DNA from: Ashinkailepas kermadecensis
Lineage: Eukaryota > Arthropoda > Thecostraca > Neolepadidae
Assembly (NCBI GenBank): GCA_034440615.1
Contig: JAOTOM010005140.1
Location: forward strand, 440,001-504,000
Reading direction: 5' to 3'
DNA length: 64,000 nt
In this document: positions 33,105 to 44,476 of the stretch, in pieces
Layout of the letters: the number at the start of each line of letters is the position of its first letter
Numbering within the stretch: the stretch's first letter is position 1
Made by a program: the position numbers and the translations under genes
The notes under the pieces: generated by a model
What the model saw: the letters and a program-made list of their open reading frames with translations, nothing else
Database searches by the model: none
Told to the model about the DNA's origin: nothing

Positions 33105-33265
33105 AGTGTACTTGCCTCCTCACCTAATGTTGGCTGTGGCCTCCCAATGTCTTCAACGTTTAACATGGAACCCTATGTAGTTTACCCCCCCCAAGTCCAG
33201 TCGGGCTCGCCCATTGCCTTCATATATTGTGCACTCCGAATAATTTCCAGAAACCTATACCGATG
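33105..33265 (+). repeat. dispersed repeat, copy 2 (see 27320-27485)
   Basis: Same order of shared blocks as 27320-27485, in the same orientation. Confidence 0.55.
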
Positions 33266-33759
33266 CGGAGGAATATTATAATATAATACGACTTTTAAAA
33301 TCCACAAATGTCGAGTGTCTATCTCATAAATAAGGAACTGCAATGAAGCTGGAGCTACTTAGTAGCATTATCTACTTCAGTTACAGCCACAATGTTATTT
33401 AATAAATTAACTACTTCTTTACAAATGCATGGCATCATTGCAGGAGCCGATACAGGGGTGGGGGGGGGGGGGGTCACTGGTTGCATGTGTCCCTGTGGAA
33501 ATTGTTGCCTCTCCGGTCCGGAAAACGCGCTCCTCGGGGAAGAGTCCAGTGCACCCGGAGTGACTTTGTCGGCCAGATGCGATCCTCTGAGTGGAAATGG
33601 CACCCGTTCTTTCAGCCCGAGGCGCCCCTTGGAAGGAAAAGGCCCTCCTCCAGAAAAGGCCCTCCTGGCTACCAAAAGGCTATCAATGAATCCCTTTGAC
33701 CCTATTATAATTCGGTTGTTCTAATAACATGCAGAAGCTTAATAATATTTTATGGCCAT

Positions 33760-33795
33760 TATATATATATATAAATATGTATATATATATATATA

Positions 33796-33875
<80 letters not shown>

Positions 33876-33900
33876 TATGTATGTATATGTATATATATAC

Positions 33901-33954
<54 letters not shown>
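33760..33954. repeat. (TA)n microsatellite
   Basis: About 195 bp of TA with scattered G and C interruptions. Confidence 0.97.
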
Positions 33955-33958
<4 letters not shown>

Positions 33959-34039
33959 CCAGCCAGAGCTTCCCGTACCTGTGGAGAAGTTCCACAACTA
34001 TATCGATTGTCCAGTTCCGGCCGCAACTAAAGGCCCACT

Positions 34040-34140
34040 GGCGGATCCAGGGAGGGGCCATTCCGGCCATGGGCCCCCCCCCCCCGAAGCGCTTAAAAGG
34101 GGGGCCATAGTGTCTTTTGCCCCCCCTCCCCCCGAAACCA
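34040..34140. repeat. G/C-homopolymer-rich dispersed repeat end
   Basis: TGGCGGATCCAGGGAGGGGC, then a 12-C run and GGGGGGCC. A related inverted end GGCTAGATCCGCCAGTG lies at 34751-34767. Confidence 0.45.
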
Positions 34141-34430
34141 ACAGAAGTGAACTAAATTAAAATGCAGTAACCTTTGCCGAGGTTAAAGAATAGCGTCTGG
34201 ATGAAAGAATCTCCAATTTTAAGTTTAAAAAAAAAATTTCTTGTTTGGAAGCCAGTATGGTAGCATAGTAGATTCTAACACACATCGAGGGTTCCATGCT
34301 CTAAGTTCTGCTTACAGCAAGAGTTGACAAAATCGGATCCGCCAGTGTGTACACGTGCATGAACGTTGACGTGGTGCAAGACGTTGAACGAGAACGTGAA
34401 TGTTTTGGTAAACAAGAACAAAAATCCGGT

Positions 34431-34473
34431 AACATAAAGACATAAAAGATCAGTGCAACTATGAGCCACAAGA
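34431..34473 (-). mobile_element. minimal 3'-tail remnant of the CR1-like LINE
   Basis: On the minus strand the segment reads GTGGCTCATAGTTGCACTGA, then TCTTTTATGTCTTTATGT. It equals the last ~45 bp of the LINEs ending at 56984 and ~62524. It is an extreme 5' truncation. Confidence 0.8.
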
Positions 34474-34475
34474 CA

Positions 34476-34511
34476 ACCGTTTCTATGTTTCTTGGGAAAC
34501 ATAGAAACGGT
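34476..34511. repeat. 15-bp-arm perfect hairpin
   Basis: ACCGTTTCTATGTTT, a 6-base loop CTTGGG, and the exact reverse complement. It follows the LINE tail remnant within three bases. Confidence 0.88.
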
Positions 34512-34775
34512 GGAGATAGGCTGGGGCCCCTACACAGGAAATTATGTCGTCAATTATTTTGTTTTCTTCAAATGGGCCCCTTTGCCAAATAGTGGTCGAA
34601 ATCCGGTGCTTTTAACCAAAAATAGCGGGAGAAGGGGCACCCTCCAAATCCGTTTGACCCCTCCCCTGATGTAATTCCTAGGTACGCCACTGGGGGAGGG
34701 GGAGGGGAGGGGCTGACGCCGAAAACCGAAAGTTGCCCCCCCCAAACCGGTGGGCTAGATCCGCCAGTGTAAAGG
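34505..34775. repeat. dispersed repeat, second copy of the 2700-3070 family, with a C-rich end
   Basis: TAGTGGTCGAAATCCGGTGC, then CACCCTCCAAATCCGTTTGA and CCTAGGTACGCCACTG. The minus-strand end CAGTGGCGTACCTAGG is typical of non-autonomous DNA transposon termini. Confidence 0.5.
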
Positions 34776-35053
34776 CCCACACATATTGATGGGTTCAAGC
34801 AATCTTCCGTTTGTGCACACACAAACCTATTTGCCTTGGAAAACGAATACTTCCCCACGCAGCAAGTCGCGCACGCTGGCTCACCTAAATTCCCAACGAC
34901 CCGCACTTCACCAAGGTAATGCGGCACAGCATCGGTCCGCGGCAGCACCTGGTAGCGTCTGGTGGACCGTGTGAATGAGTGATTGATCGGCTTATTGCCA
35001 CATGGTCACAACTGAGCACACATAACACTGTCCACGTCCGCCAAAGCACTCAC

Positions 35054-35054
35054 C
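35054..35054 (-). other. strong splice donor (minus strand)
   Basis: CAG|GTGAGTG on the minus strand, with the exon side ending at 35054. It lies ~430 bp on the minus-strand downstream side of the CpG-rich block at 35490-35870. It could end a first, possibly non-coding exon. A weaker second site, TTTAG|GTGAGCC, lies at 34884-34885. Confidence 0.3.
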
Positions 35055-35489
35055 TGAACGGAATTCGCTCGATTGCTGACGAACTTCTCAGCAGGGGACT
35101 TTTCGGCCCACTACGCAGAGAGCCGGAGACAAACATGTCGGCAACAGCTGTCACAGCCCAGACCAAGCAGCAGCTCCGATGGCAGGCGACCCGCTCTTGT
35201 CAGCCGTCACAAGGATGGCTCGCGCTGCATATCACAGTTTGAGTTTCTGAACCACTGAGCACAGTCAGTGTTTACAGGAGCTTCTTTATCAGAGGATAAC
35301 GCTGAGGGACTGTTCACCAAAGGACGTTTCACAAGCCAACCGCCTAGCCGCAGCCCAGAAAGCCAACACAGAACGGCTCACAAATTGAATGAAGCGAGGC
35401 GACGGGTGAAGTTGCAAATCGCTACACTGTCCCAGATATCGGTCGATGACGGCTGGTCTGCCTCATTCCGAACACAGACACCGGCACAC

Positions 35490-35870
35490 AAACACCGCGC
35501 GCGAGCCCCACCGCCGGCCGGTGCCTTTGTCCTTTCCACGCTGCACCGACACCGCACCGACACCCCCTGCGCGTTCCTCGGCCGCTCTCCGGCGTCCCCC
35601 GGCAGCGCGGCGTCTCCGGCTCCGACGGGGGCCGCCGACCGACCACACATGCTCGGCTGGCGGCCCCCCGCGCCACGGCCGACGGCCGCGCCGGCGCCGG
35701 GCGGCCCCCGCCCAGCATCCGACGAGTGGCGCGCTCCCATCGGCGGGATGCTGGGGATGGCCGCCGCCGCCGCCGACTGCTGTATAAATAACCGGCACCG
35801 GCTCGGCGAGCTGGACGTGAATCGAGGCTTGTGGTTCACGCGAGCCGTGTTCCGAAAGAGGGAGGGGTGA
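35490..35870. promoter_or_regulatory. CpG-rich island-like segment, candidate promoter
   Basis: About 380 bp are dense in CG dinucleotides (CCGCGCGCGAGCC, CGGCCGACGGCCGCGCCGGC), in contrast to the AT-rich surroundings. A perfect TATAAATA lies at 35782-35789 on the plus strand, with GC-rich flanks. A strong donor exists on the opposite strand at 35054, so the direction of any transcript is unresolved. Frames of 100-200 codons in all phases reflect the lack of stops in GC-rich DNA. Confidence 0.35.
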
Positions 35871-35899
35871 TAAGCCGATTAGTACAACGGAGTTTACGA

Positions 35900-37090
35900 C
35901 TTATTGGAGGGCAGATGTAATCAGACAGAATTATCTTTATCATGGTGACCAACGGGCATAAAAATAAAATATTATTAGGAAATGGCATTGAAACAACATG
36001 ACTATGTTTTGTGTCATGCAATGCATTACCTTATCTCCATTCTTGCACTCTCCTTCGAAACTACAGGCAACAAAGAAGTTCAGATGTGTGCATAACATTC
36101 TGCCAATAAATGAGCAATTATGTGTGACATCCCACTTCCCATGCTATAAGGAATGTTCAGCTATGCACCTCAGAGATGTCAACAATGCATTTAATTGTCA
36201 TCCACTTCAAACCGGACTCAAGAAAACACTGTCAGAAGAAGAATGCTTAAAAGCTTAAAAAGGAATTAGCTACAACTCACCCGAACTGTGAGTTGTGGCT
36301 GGACAGTGAGTCCGAAAAGCTTAGAGCACATCCCATCCCTATGATCTCCTCACTCACCGTTACTGAGCAGATATTTGGTCAGACACCCAGAAGACCTACT
36401 AGTAACCTGAGAGCCTCACTTTTTCTTAAGTGAACTTTCAACATCCTTTTATAAAGTCAGTCATCCAACAGCCTTTGTATTTCGGTCATCATTGTCTTAA
36501 TTCCATTTATGTTAAATTATAGCAAAGATGCAATCCTAGTTGGCTCTGTGTATTAAATCTGGGACAAAGCTGGCGATCGAGATGGTTTTTTATAGCCAGT
36601 AAGATAAACAAGCTGCAAAAGTCCGCTCATGAATGAAGTAGAAGTATCCATGCATGAGTGATATAGAAAGCACAAAGTTAACTAGAAACTAGGTAGGCAT
36701 CCCACTTCCCATACAACTTGCTGTGGAAAAACATGTTATTGTTGACTGCCCTGGCCGCTTTATCTTCAGAGTGAACAAATAAGGGTCCAAAGTGACACAG
36801 GTCTGAAACCATCACCAGTCAAATTTATGATGAGTAAAACATGCACATCAACAGTTGATATCAGCAAGCCCTATGAATAGGTAGGGGAAGTTCCTGAACT
36901 GCATGACAGTTCAAAAATGGCACACCGGGCATATCTGGCTGGTCACTACAAGATCAAAACAAAATATAGTTCCAGAATCTCACTTGTATTTTGAAGTTGT
37001 GGAATGTCACTCATGTCTGGTCACGGTGGCCTTCAGAAGAAGACATTTTGAGTATATTTTCAATGCTAATTCCTTACAATATTTCGTATC
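35900..37090. other. no recognised feature
   Basis: AT-rich unique-looking sequence. An 86-codon plus frame at 35998-36258 resembles no family I know. Confidence 0.35.
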
Positions 37091-37430
37091 ACTGTGGCTT
37101 AGGTCATTCATGAGATGAGCTAATCATATGTTTCCCTCCGTAAAGCAAAAACTACGTTAGGTTAGGTTAGGTTAGGCTTTTCCTCCTAAAATTAGAAATT
37201 GTAATATTTTCCTTTATATTTTTGCTCAACAGGATAACATTATTGTGTCAACTTCATTCATAAGATGAAGTTAATCACATGTTGTGCCTCCATATAGGAA
37301 AAAAGGAGGTTAGGGCTAAGTTTTTTGTTCTACATTTTGGTTATCATAGAAGTGTTTTATTCAAATATTTTAGTTTTTGCTCTGAAGCAAAAATTATAAC
37401 ATTAGGTTTGGTTAGGCTTGGTTATTTTTT
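37090..37430. repeat. ~152-bp tandem duplication containing (TTAGG)4
   Basis: TCATTCATGAGATGAGCTAA, ATCATATGTT and CCTCC recur 152 bp further as TCATTCATAAGATGAAGTTA, ATCACATGTT and CCTCC. The first copy has four exact TTAGG units at 37157-37176; the second has decayed TTAGG/TTTGG pieces. Confidence 0.65.
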
Positions 37431-38370
37431 TGGTTGTTGTAAACTTCGACAATATCGCGTTTCACGACGGCTAATAAGCACCGGGATGCAATATCGATGA
37501 CTTCGTCTAGTATGATGGGCATATCATGGAAATATATGTACTTTTTCTGTAGATATGAAATGTTCCGGAAGCTTTAACTATAAAGTAATACATTCAATAT
37601 AAAACTCAACCAATATATTCAAATATATTGGTGTTTGACTGTTTGAAAAAAAAACTCGACTTACAGAAGCAACTAGACAATCTAGCCACATCTGGCACCA
37701 TGGTACGGCAGTTGAGGGTCGTCCGATGTAGCATAAATGTGCCATTGTATTACCAGCAAATATACAATATTGGGGAGGAAGTGGTAGTGTGCATCATGCG
37801 GATGAATATTTTTCCTTTTACGTTTTATTTTATGGCTGTGAAGTACCCGTATTATGAAGATATATGAAAATACTTAATTTCCAGATGGTACGATTCCATC
37901 TTGACGCTCTCAAAAATATTAAATGATCTCCTCTTTACAAGCGGGTTGTTTAAAATTCTAATGGCGTCCACTGTATAGCACCATACGGGGCTCCGTTTTT
38001 AAATGTCGCTGTATTACTATCTGAATAAGATCCAGTGAGTCTGGGATTCGGTAACAGCGGACGTGTGAGTTTTAGATGACGGTGGGAAGCGAGACTCTTT
38101 TAGGCGGATTTATGTAAATAAACGCATAATGTCGATGTGAAATGTCTGTATTTAAGGGCGGCGTTACACCCGAGTGCCTCATGCGTTCTGGCACGCCTAC
38201 TGGGGGGGGGCGGATGTTAATTGACCATTGTCTTTGGATATCATACTCGCAAGAAAGAACACATAATGATTTGCTTACGGCACCCCAAAGACCGTAACAC
38301 GTCCAAAATATGCGCATCTCAGACAAACTTGTTTGTTGGCTTGCCCGACATTTTTCAGCCGTAAATGATG
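37430..38370. other. no recognised feature
   Basis: No gene or known repeat seen. A GGGGGGGGCGGAT patch at 38199-38215 resembles the dispersed G-rich ends. Confidence 0.35.
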
Positions 38371-38380
38371 CAATTCATGG

Positions 38381-38478
38381 TGTGTCTCCAGAATAGTATA
38401 ATATACTTCATGCATTTGCTATCAATGTATTAACCCTCTACCTGAAACAAAAGAGACCAGTGCAATGAACAGTGCAAC
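38381..38478 (-). repeat. Gypsy 3' LTR
   Basis: Matches 41971-42068. Very short LTRs are known in the mag lineage (77 bp in the silkworm element). Confidence 0.8.
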
Positions 38479-38499
38479 ACCAATGACGCCCTCCTCAAC

Positions 38500-39290
38500 G
38501 AGGCCGGACGACACATCAGCGGACACCATCGCAGCGGCGGCGCTTCGATGGACATGGGGAGCATACAAATACACGACCAGACCGCGGTACGTTAAAGGAA
38601 GACGGCAGACACCAGCCAAGTGTAGATTCGTAACAGCGTAGGCTCGACTTGGCACACACACAAACAAAAATAAGTACGAAACTGCACCGCTGGAGACCTT
38701 CGCACGCGCCACTGCTCGGTCTCAATGGTCCGTGAAACCATGAGTCTTCCACTCATGGAGGGACTAAGCCGCCTCGGGGCTCTCCGAAGCCGTACGGGTC
38801 CATCCCGTGCGCGCGCGACTGGCTGGACCACTGGCGGGTCGACCGGGGGTGATGGAGTGGCAGGCGCCACTGGAGGAATCGCTGACGGGACCGGCACCAT
38901 CTGGGATTCCGCTGAGGAAGCCGCCGACGGCTTCTGCACCGGTAGCACCGCTGTAGGTGCAGGCGATGCATGCTCCGCTGACACGGGTGCACGTTGGACG
39001 GAAGGCGGCAGCGGGAGTGTCCGTAGTGGCGTCCATGTCGCGGGAGTGTTGACTCCCGGCGCTGGAGTGTCAGGTATGGATGTCGGTGGTAGTAGCGGCG
39101 ACCACTGAGATGAGGGGTCGTCAGCTAGGAAGGGCTGGATCCGACGGAGGAAGCGCCGGTTTCCAAGAGTTGCGCGGCCGGATCCATGCATTTTCACTCG
39201 GTAATGATCATGGTGTAATGTCTGGATAAAGACGCCGGTCTTATTCCATCGATTTGGCCGGTTGCCCTCCTGGTTTTGGACCTGAACCAT
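38500..39290 (-). pseudogene. Gypsy integrase C-terminal region
   Basis: Begins VQVQNQEGNRPNRWNKTGVF, then HYRVKMHGSGRATLGNRRFL, the SH3-like barrel found after the integrase core in mag/SURL-type Pol. A proline-rich spacer follows, then LRRAPRRLSPSM, the usual basic end of these polyproteins. Open for 232 codons (39290 to 38592). Confidence 0.8.
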
Positions 39291-39364
39291 GTCCCCAATG
39301 GCTAGACGAGGAAGGATTTTAGTGTGTTCTGACCATCGCTCGGCGGCTTTAACATGACAGACCC

Positions 39365-40410
39365 TCAGTGCCCATTATCGCTCAGCTGCGGTAGTTCGCC
39401 ATTATTCTCGTGGGGTGAATTTGTCCCGAGTGACCAGAAGGAGATTTGCCTTCCGATGATGATATGAGCTGGTGATAGCCCCAGGTTACGGTCAGGTGTG
39501 TTGCGTGCTGCAACAGCGCCCGGCAGAGCTGCTCGTTGTCCAGTCGCCCATTCGCATCTGCATTGTCCCGAATGAGTCGTTTTCTGGATTTGACCGCGAG
39601 CTCCGCTCGGAGGTTGGTGCGGGAAGGCGACGGAAGAGATCCGATGGCGAACACCGTAATCCTTCAGGAACTGCGTAGCTTCGAACTCCGCAAATTGGGG
39701 TCCGCCGTCCGACGACACCTCGTTGGGAACTGCGAAGGAATGGAACAGGGAACGAGATGTTTGACGAGGACCCTGGACGTCGCGCCACTGACGCCACAGT
39801 GGAAGATAGAGAGCCATCCGCTATACTGATCAACTACAACCAAGTAGCTGGATCCGTTCAAGCTGAAGTAATCTGCACAGATCTGCTGAAAGAGATACGC
39901 AGGCGGAGGTGTTCCAGTCGGTTGTACTGCTGGATGGGAGGGCGCCATTTGATTACAGGTGGTGCAGCCGGCCCACTTCCGTTGGATGGCGCCCGTGATG
40001 CCAGGCCACCAGACACTGGACCGGGCTCTTGCATGCATGCCATCTGTGCCTTGGTAGGCAGAGTGGAAGGGACCAGCACTTCACCTCGCAGGACTCGTGG
40101 TACCAGAATCCTACCCTCGAAGAAAGGAAGTCCATTATGCACGGACGGGCCGGTTCTGAAGCGAAAGAACTCCCTCAGCTCCAGTTCCAACAGTTCTTTG
40201 GACTCGTGGAATCTCTTGGTGATCCTGTCGACCAGTTGTTGAATATTGGGATCCTTTGCTACTGCGTCACGGATACGTGTCAGTGTCACCGGCCTAACAA
40301 CGTCCGCCGCAGCGGCCACGATGGCTCCCACGTGCTGTTCCAGATGAAGGGACCGGTCACGCTCTTCGTCAGATACCATACAGTGCAGTGTGCTAGTGTG
40401 CTGATAGCTG
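39365..40410 (-). pseudogene. Gypsy integrase (broken)
   Basis: From the right: the RNase H-integrase linker (LTRIRDAVAKDPNIQQLVDR, RGEVLVPS), then the zinc-binding H2C2-like part with WWPGITGAIQRKWAGCTTCN. The core has its first aspartate in CADYFSLNGSSYLVVVDQYS, the second in SSDGGPQFAEFEATQFL and the glutamate in RAELAVKSRKRLI. The three catalytic residues are readable only across three frames (breaks near 40060, 39790 and 39650). The enzyme would insert the cDNA into the host genome. Confidence 0.85.
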
Positions 40411-40449
40411 GTGTTCTGGACGTGGCATCAGGACCCGCATGTAGTCTTC

Positions 40450-40923
40450 CAGGAACTTGTATGATTTTGAACCTATAAGGCAAGGTTTTCTTTTTCAGCT
40501 TCAGCAGTCCTGGGTTTGAAATGTCTTCTAATCTGTCACCGAGAATCTTAGCCAGAGGCTTGTGGCCAGTCGCAATGGTCAGGTTGTCACAGCCTTGGAT
40601 GAAGTAGCGAGTTTTATGTAGGGCGTCCGCCACGGCTAGGGCCTCCCCTCAATAGGGGCGTAATGCGACTCTGCCGGGGAAGTAAACTGACTGCCCGCCA
40701 GTGCGAGCTGCCAGCTATCCGGACAGCAGTAATGGGATTCTGATCCACAAGCACAATGTTTTTGCGTCATGCAGAACCAGATTCTCGACATGGAAAAGTC
40801 TGTCACTAGACATGTGAGACGTCCGGCTTAAAACGTTCGCATACCCTTCTCCACCGCACGCAGGATCATGGCTTTTGATTTGCAGAACAATCGGTGCAGT
40901 TGTTCGTCCCAGTAGGAGGTGAC
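40450..40923 (-). pseudogene. Gypsy RNase H region (degenerate)
   Basis: ADALHKTRYFIQGCDNLTIA, then TGHKPLAKILGDRLEDI and PGRLHAGPDATSR are clear RNase H-side motifs of Gypsy Pol. The more N-terminal third (40640-40923) is broken by several stops and frame changes. It would degrade RNA in RNA-DNA hybrids. Confidence 0.78.
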
Positions 40924-41240
40924 TCATGATTTCAGAAGCTCATGCAAGGGTTCCATCACAGGTCGTACGGCATAAGCGTAGCTGACCTGCTGGACGAGAC
41001 CGAACCAAGAACGGATCCCGGTGATGTCGGTCGGTGTTGGAAAATTTCGGTTGCTTTCAAGCAGACGTTGGCTGGGTCTGACCAATACTGGTGCTACCTC
41101 AAACCCAGCGAACTCCACTGTGTCTTGTGCGAACTGGAACTTGGCCGGGTTGAAGATGATCCCTTTAGCACTGCAGAGGCTGAGGTAGTGGCATGTTCGA
41201 AAGAGCACTGCTTGATCCAGTATCCGAGAGCAGGCCATGC
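40924..41240 (-). pseudogene. Gypsy reverse transcriptase, C-terminal (thumb) part only
   Basis: Contains NPAKFQFAQDTVEFAGFEV and ITGIRSWFGLVQQVSYAYAV, the connection between palm and thumb. The fingers, the palm with the catalytic YxDD, and the upstream protease are absent, removed by the deletion that fuses this part to gag at about 41230-41260. Confidence 0.85.
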
Positions 41241-41896
41241 GACCGTATGCCATATTCCTTGGCCTCCATAAAAGACAATAAATATTACAGCCTCCAGGGT
41301 CATGGTCTTGTTGTCAGCACGACTGAGGAGATCTCGCTGAATATCCCCATTGAACAGCCCCCTGGTCACTTGGTCGCGGACAACTTCACCGCATAGCTGA
41401 CTTCTATCTGGCATCCTGGCCTTGGACATCACACGGTGTAACCACATATGGAGGCATGGCCCTTGACACGTGCAGCGAAGTGACGGATGGACTCACCATC
41501 ATCTTGGACGAGATGATCCAACTGGACCCTGTGGACCATGCATGTGGTTTCCCTAACACTGAGACGTCGGATCTCTTTCGTAAGATCACACTCAGTCAAT
41601 GCAGAGAGCCCACCCCCGAGGTTGCGATGCAAGTCTCTGCGGAGGGACTCCTCACAACATTCCAGGAGTTGTGCTGATATGCTGCTGCCAGTCAGATACA
41701 TCTTGGTCTTGTAGGATGTCCATCGGTCCTCAAAGTATGCCCAGTCTTCTGACAGCCCAGTAGTAAGTCCTGGCCGTGATGATTTGGGAGGTTTGAGGTC
41801 CTGAATCATGGCCTGTGCTGTGGCAGGAGTGCTACCAAGTGAGTGCATATTCAGCTGATGCATCTCTAGAACAACACGGATTGCGCCTGTCTCCAA
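41230..41896 (-). pseudogene. Gypsy gag, truncated
   Basis: Starts METGAIRVVLEM and continues with LSEDWAYFEDRWTSYKTKMY and SLRRDLHRNLG, the capsid-like region of mag-type Gag. After a frame change near 41430 it continues with VRDQVTRGLFNGDIQRDLLS. The following nucleocapsid zinc knuckle region is deleted. Gag would form the particle that packages the element RNA. Confidence 0.75.
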
Positions 41897-41970
41897 TAGT
41901 TATCGTGTTTGATATACACAGGCTTCCAAAGCACACTCCAGTTCCAATCCTGCAAGCTGTGCCATTATTG

Positions 41971-42068
41971 TGTGTCTCCAGAAGAGTTGAATAGACTTCA
42001 GTCATGTGCTATCAATGTATTAACTCTCTACCTGAAACAAAAGAGACCAGTGCAATGAACAGTGTAAC
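41971..42068 (-). repeat. Gypsy 5' LTR
   Basis: Matches 38381-38478 with about ten differences. Confidence 0.8.
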
Positions 42069-42079
42069 ACCAATGCGCA

Positions 42080-43060
42080 ATAAGACCACGTGGTTGCGTT
42101 ATTTTTTTTGGAAACGTAGGTTATATTTCGTCATGGCTATCACAAAGGGCCACTTGCCATCGCCAATGGCGATATTGATCAAGCGGTCAACTGCTCGGAA
42201 ATATTGGCATTTGAAGACCACTGAATTCGACAACCAGCTGTTGTCATCGAATTTATTTCCGAAGTCAAGCTCGCTTGGTCTGACTTCCAGATTTCCGACT
42301 AGATGACGTCCCAAGCGCGAATGTAGGTGTACATTTTCAGGGATTGTGCATAAACAAGCTGTTACTAGTCCAAAAAACTTGTCGTATCAAGTAACTGAAC
42401 ATACCCTGTTTGTTTATTCATATATTAAATTGGTCCAATCTCCGGTTTAAAATATTTCAGATCAACTTAATAAATCTGGCCTGACGCCGCCATTGGGATG
42501 CCATGACGATTACTTCCCGCTGGAGCACTCGTGACACCGCCTAATGTTCTCAATTATATATTACCCATGGAATGTCCAACTTTTATACTATTTTCCTCAC
42601 CAACTGAAAGGAAGCACATCTTCAATAAATGAGCTATCACATCATATTAATCAAGTTAGTAAAAATAATACTACAACATTTTTATCTCCCAACATCCTTT
42701 AAACAACGTAAGCGAATGCAAATACCCAAAAAGTACGGTGAGGTTTTTCTGAACAGTTTTATTGTTCTCCATGATATATTTATTACCCCACTGAAAACCC
42801 ATTTAAAAAAGTATTTTGCTCTCCCACTGAAGTAAGTATATCCTGTGAAAATGAGTGTTCATATCAGCTTAATTATGTTTATAAACGTAGCATTGCAACT
42901 ATGTTCTTAAAATTAACTGCGTGATCACACATTTACTTAATATTCAGATTTCAGGGCTTCGTGAGCAGTGAATGCATGCACAGGAGAGACCCAAATATGT
43001 AGGAAAGAACCTTTACATTGTGCTCGTACACCATGCCTACATTTCATTAATATACTTCGT
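42080..43060. other. no recognised feature
   Basis: AT-rich sequence without a supported gene. Confidence 0.35.
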
Positions 43061-43064
43061 TAGA

Positions 43065-43330
43065 ACATTCCGGATGTTCAGCAACAGATTCGGGAGCCTG
43101 GCGCACATTCAACGCACATCAGCGCATATTCAGCAGCACATTCAGGAGGTTCAGCAGCAGATTTAACAACTTACATGGACGTCCCATATGGTTATTCAGT
43201 GCCCATTTAGGGCATATTCGTCAGTACATTCAGGAGGTTTAGCAGCAGTTTCTGATTCAGCAGCCCCGCTCACATTCAGTGCGTATTCAGAGCAAATTCG
43301 ACAGGACGATTAAGAGGCTCAGCAGCTGAA
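43065..43330. repeat. degenerate ATTCAG-rich repeat, two ~120-bp blocks
   Basis: Blocks with CGCATATTCAGCAGCACATT / CAGTACATTCAGGAGGTTTA and CAGGAGGTTYAGCAGCAG occur twice about 115 bp apart, among many ATTCAG words. Confidence 0.6.
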
Positions 43331-43886
43331 TGTGGACTGCAGGCTGTTGAATCTGTAGCTGAATCCATTGCCAAATCGTTTGCTAATTTATGCTACATCA
43401 GTGCCGACTAGATCCAATGTAAGATATATTGCGGCACCAAAGAAGCACACGTGCATATGGACCGTGGTGAGATGCAGTCCGTCGCATTCGTCCCAGACGG
43501 CACCTACACTATGCCTTTGATATATGTTCCAGATTTACTTTCAATGAGAAATAAAAAAGAAACGTATCTGGATATCTTGCATGTATGATTCCTTACAACT
43601 TCTTTTCAACCAGGAGAACTTTACATCTGATAGCAAAGCTAGAAAATATGGTTTGCATTAGTATTTCGGGGCTCCTAGTGATGGGTACTTTAACAAATTT
43701 AACTTTGGAGATAAAAACTGGCCATGTTTTCTTGCTGAAGTTATGCAACTGAATACAACTTCTATGCATCGCGCTATATCCCGTCGAAATATATAGATGT
43801 ATGAGCGTATATTGGTTCAGATAATTTGGAAGTATCTTAATTTGCAGACTCACTTTTATCTCTCTCCCTATCACTTTTTTTTCCTC

Positions 43887-44025
<139 letters not shown>

Positions 44026-44476
44026 TCTTTCTCCCTGTAGCATTTAATGCGCCATAGTGTCCATTACATGGCCACTCTCCAGACATATGACGTTGCTAAT
44101 TGTATAATTTTATAATGTTAGTTTAGGAAGTCATGTAAGCCATGGTTTAGTACCTATTGTTTTCTTCAAGAAAACAATTATAATGCAGTGTGAATGTAAC
44201 TTATTGCTGGCTTTATTCTATTATCGTATCATAAGCTGGCAGATATATTTGGCCCACGTGTGGCTCTTGTTTGTTCAGGTTGTGACTGGGGAGCGACATA
44301 TCAACATTGAACATATGCACATTGGACATGCAGGTACCTCGGTAAATATAAAACTACTGATGGGATGGGTGGGCTGCTGAAGGTAAATATAGTTTGAATA
44401 TCCACAATCTAAATCTTAACAATTCGATTGTTGTTGACTCGACCGGATTGTATGCAAGCTTGACAATGACTGGAAA

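Larger units (their letters stand above)
38381..42068 (-). mobile_element. Gypsy LTR retrotransposon (mag/SURL-like) with ~98-bp LTRs, internally deleted
   Basis: Direct repeats at 38381-38478 and 41971-42068 are ~90 percent identical. On the minus strand they begin TGTTRCACTGTTCATTGCAC and end TGGAGACACA, giving TG...CA ends. The shared CCAATG beyond the right edge leaves the exact boundary open by 6 bp. Between them, read right to left, are gag, part of reverse transcriptase, RNase H, integrase and an integrase C-terminal barrel. TGGCACAGCTTGCAGGATT, a few bases inside the 5' LTR, is a plausible primer binding site, and GAGGAGGG before the 3' LTR a weak polypurine tract. At 3.7 kb it is shorter than the ~5 kb usual for this type. 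I found no target duplication. Confidence 0.85.

Noticed and set aside
35268..35870. 200-codon plus frame and overlapping minus frames in GC-rich DNA
   Set aside because: All phases are open because of GC content. Residues are low-complexity Pro/Ala/Arg and no family is recognised.
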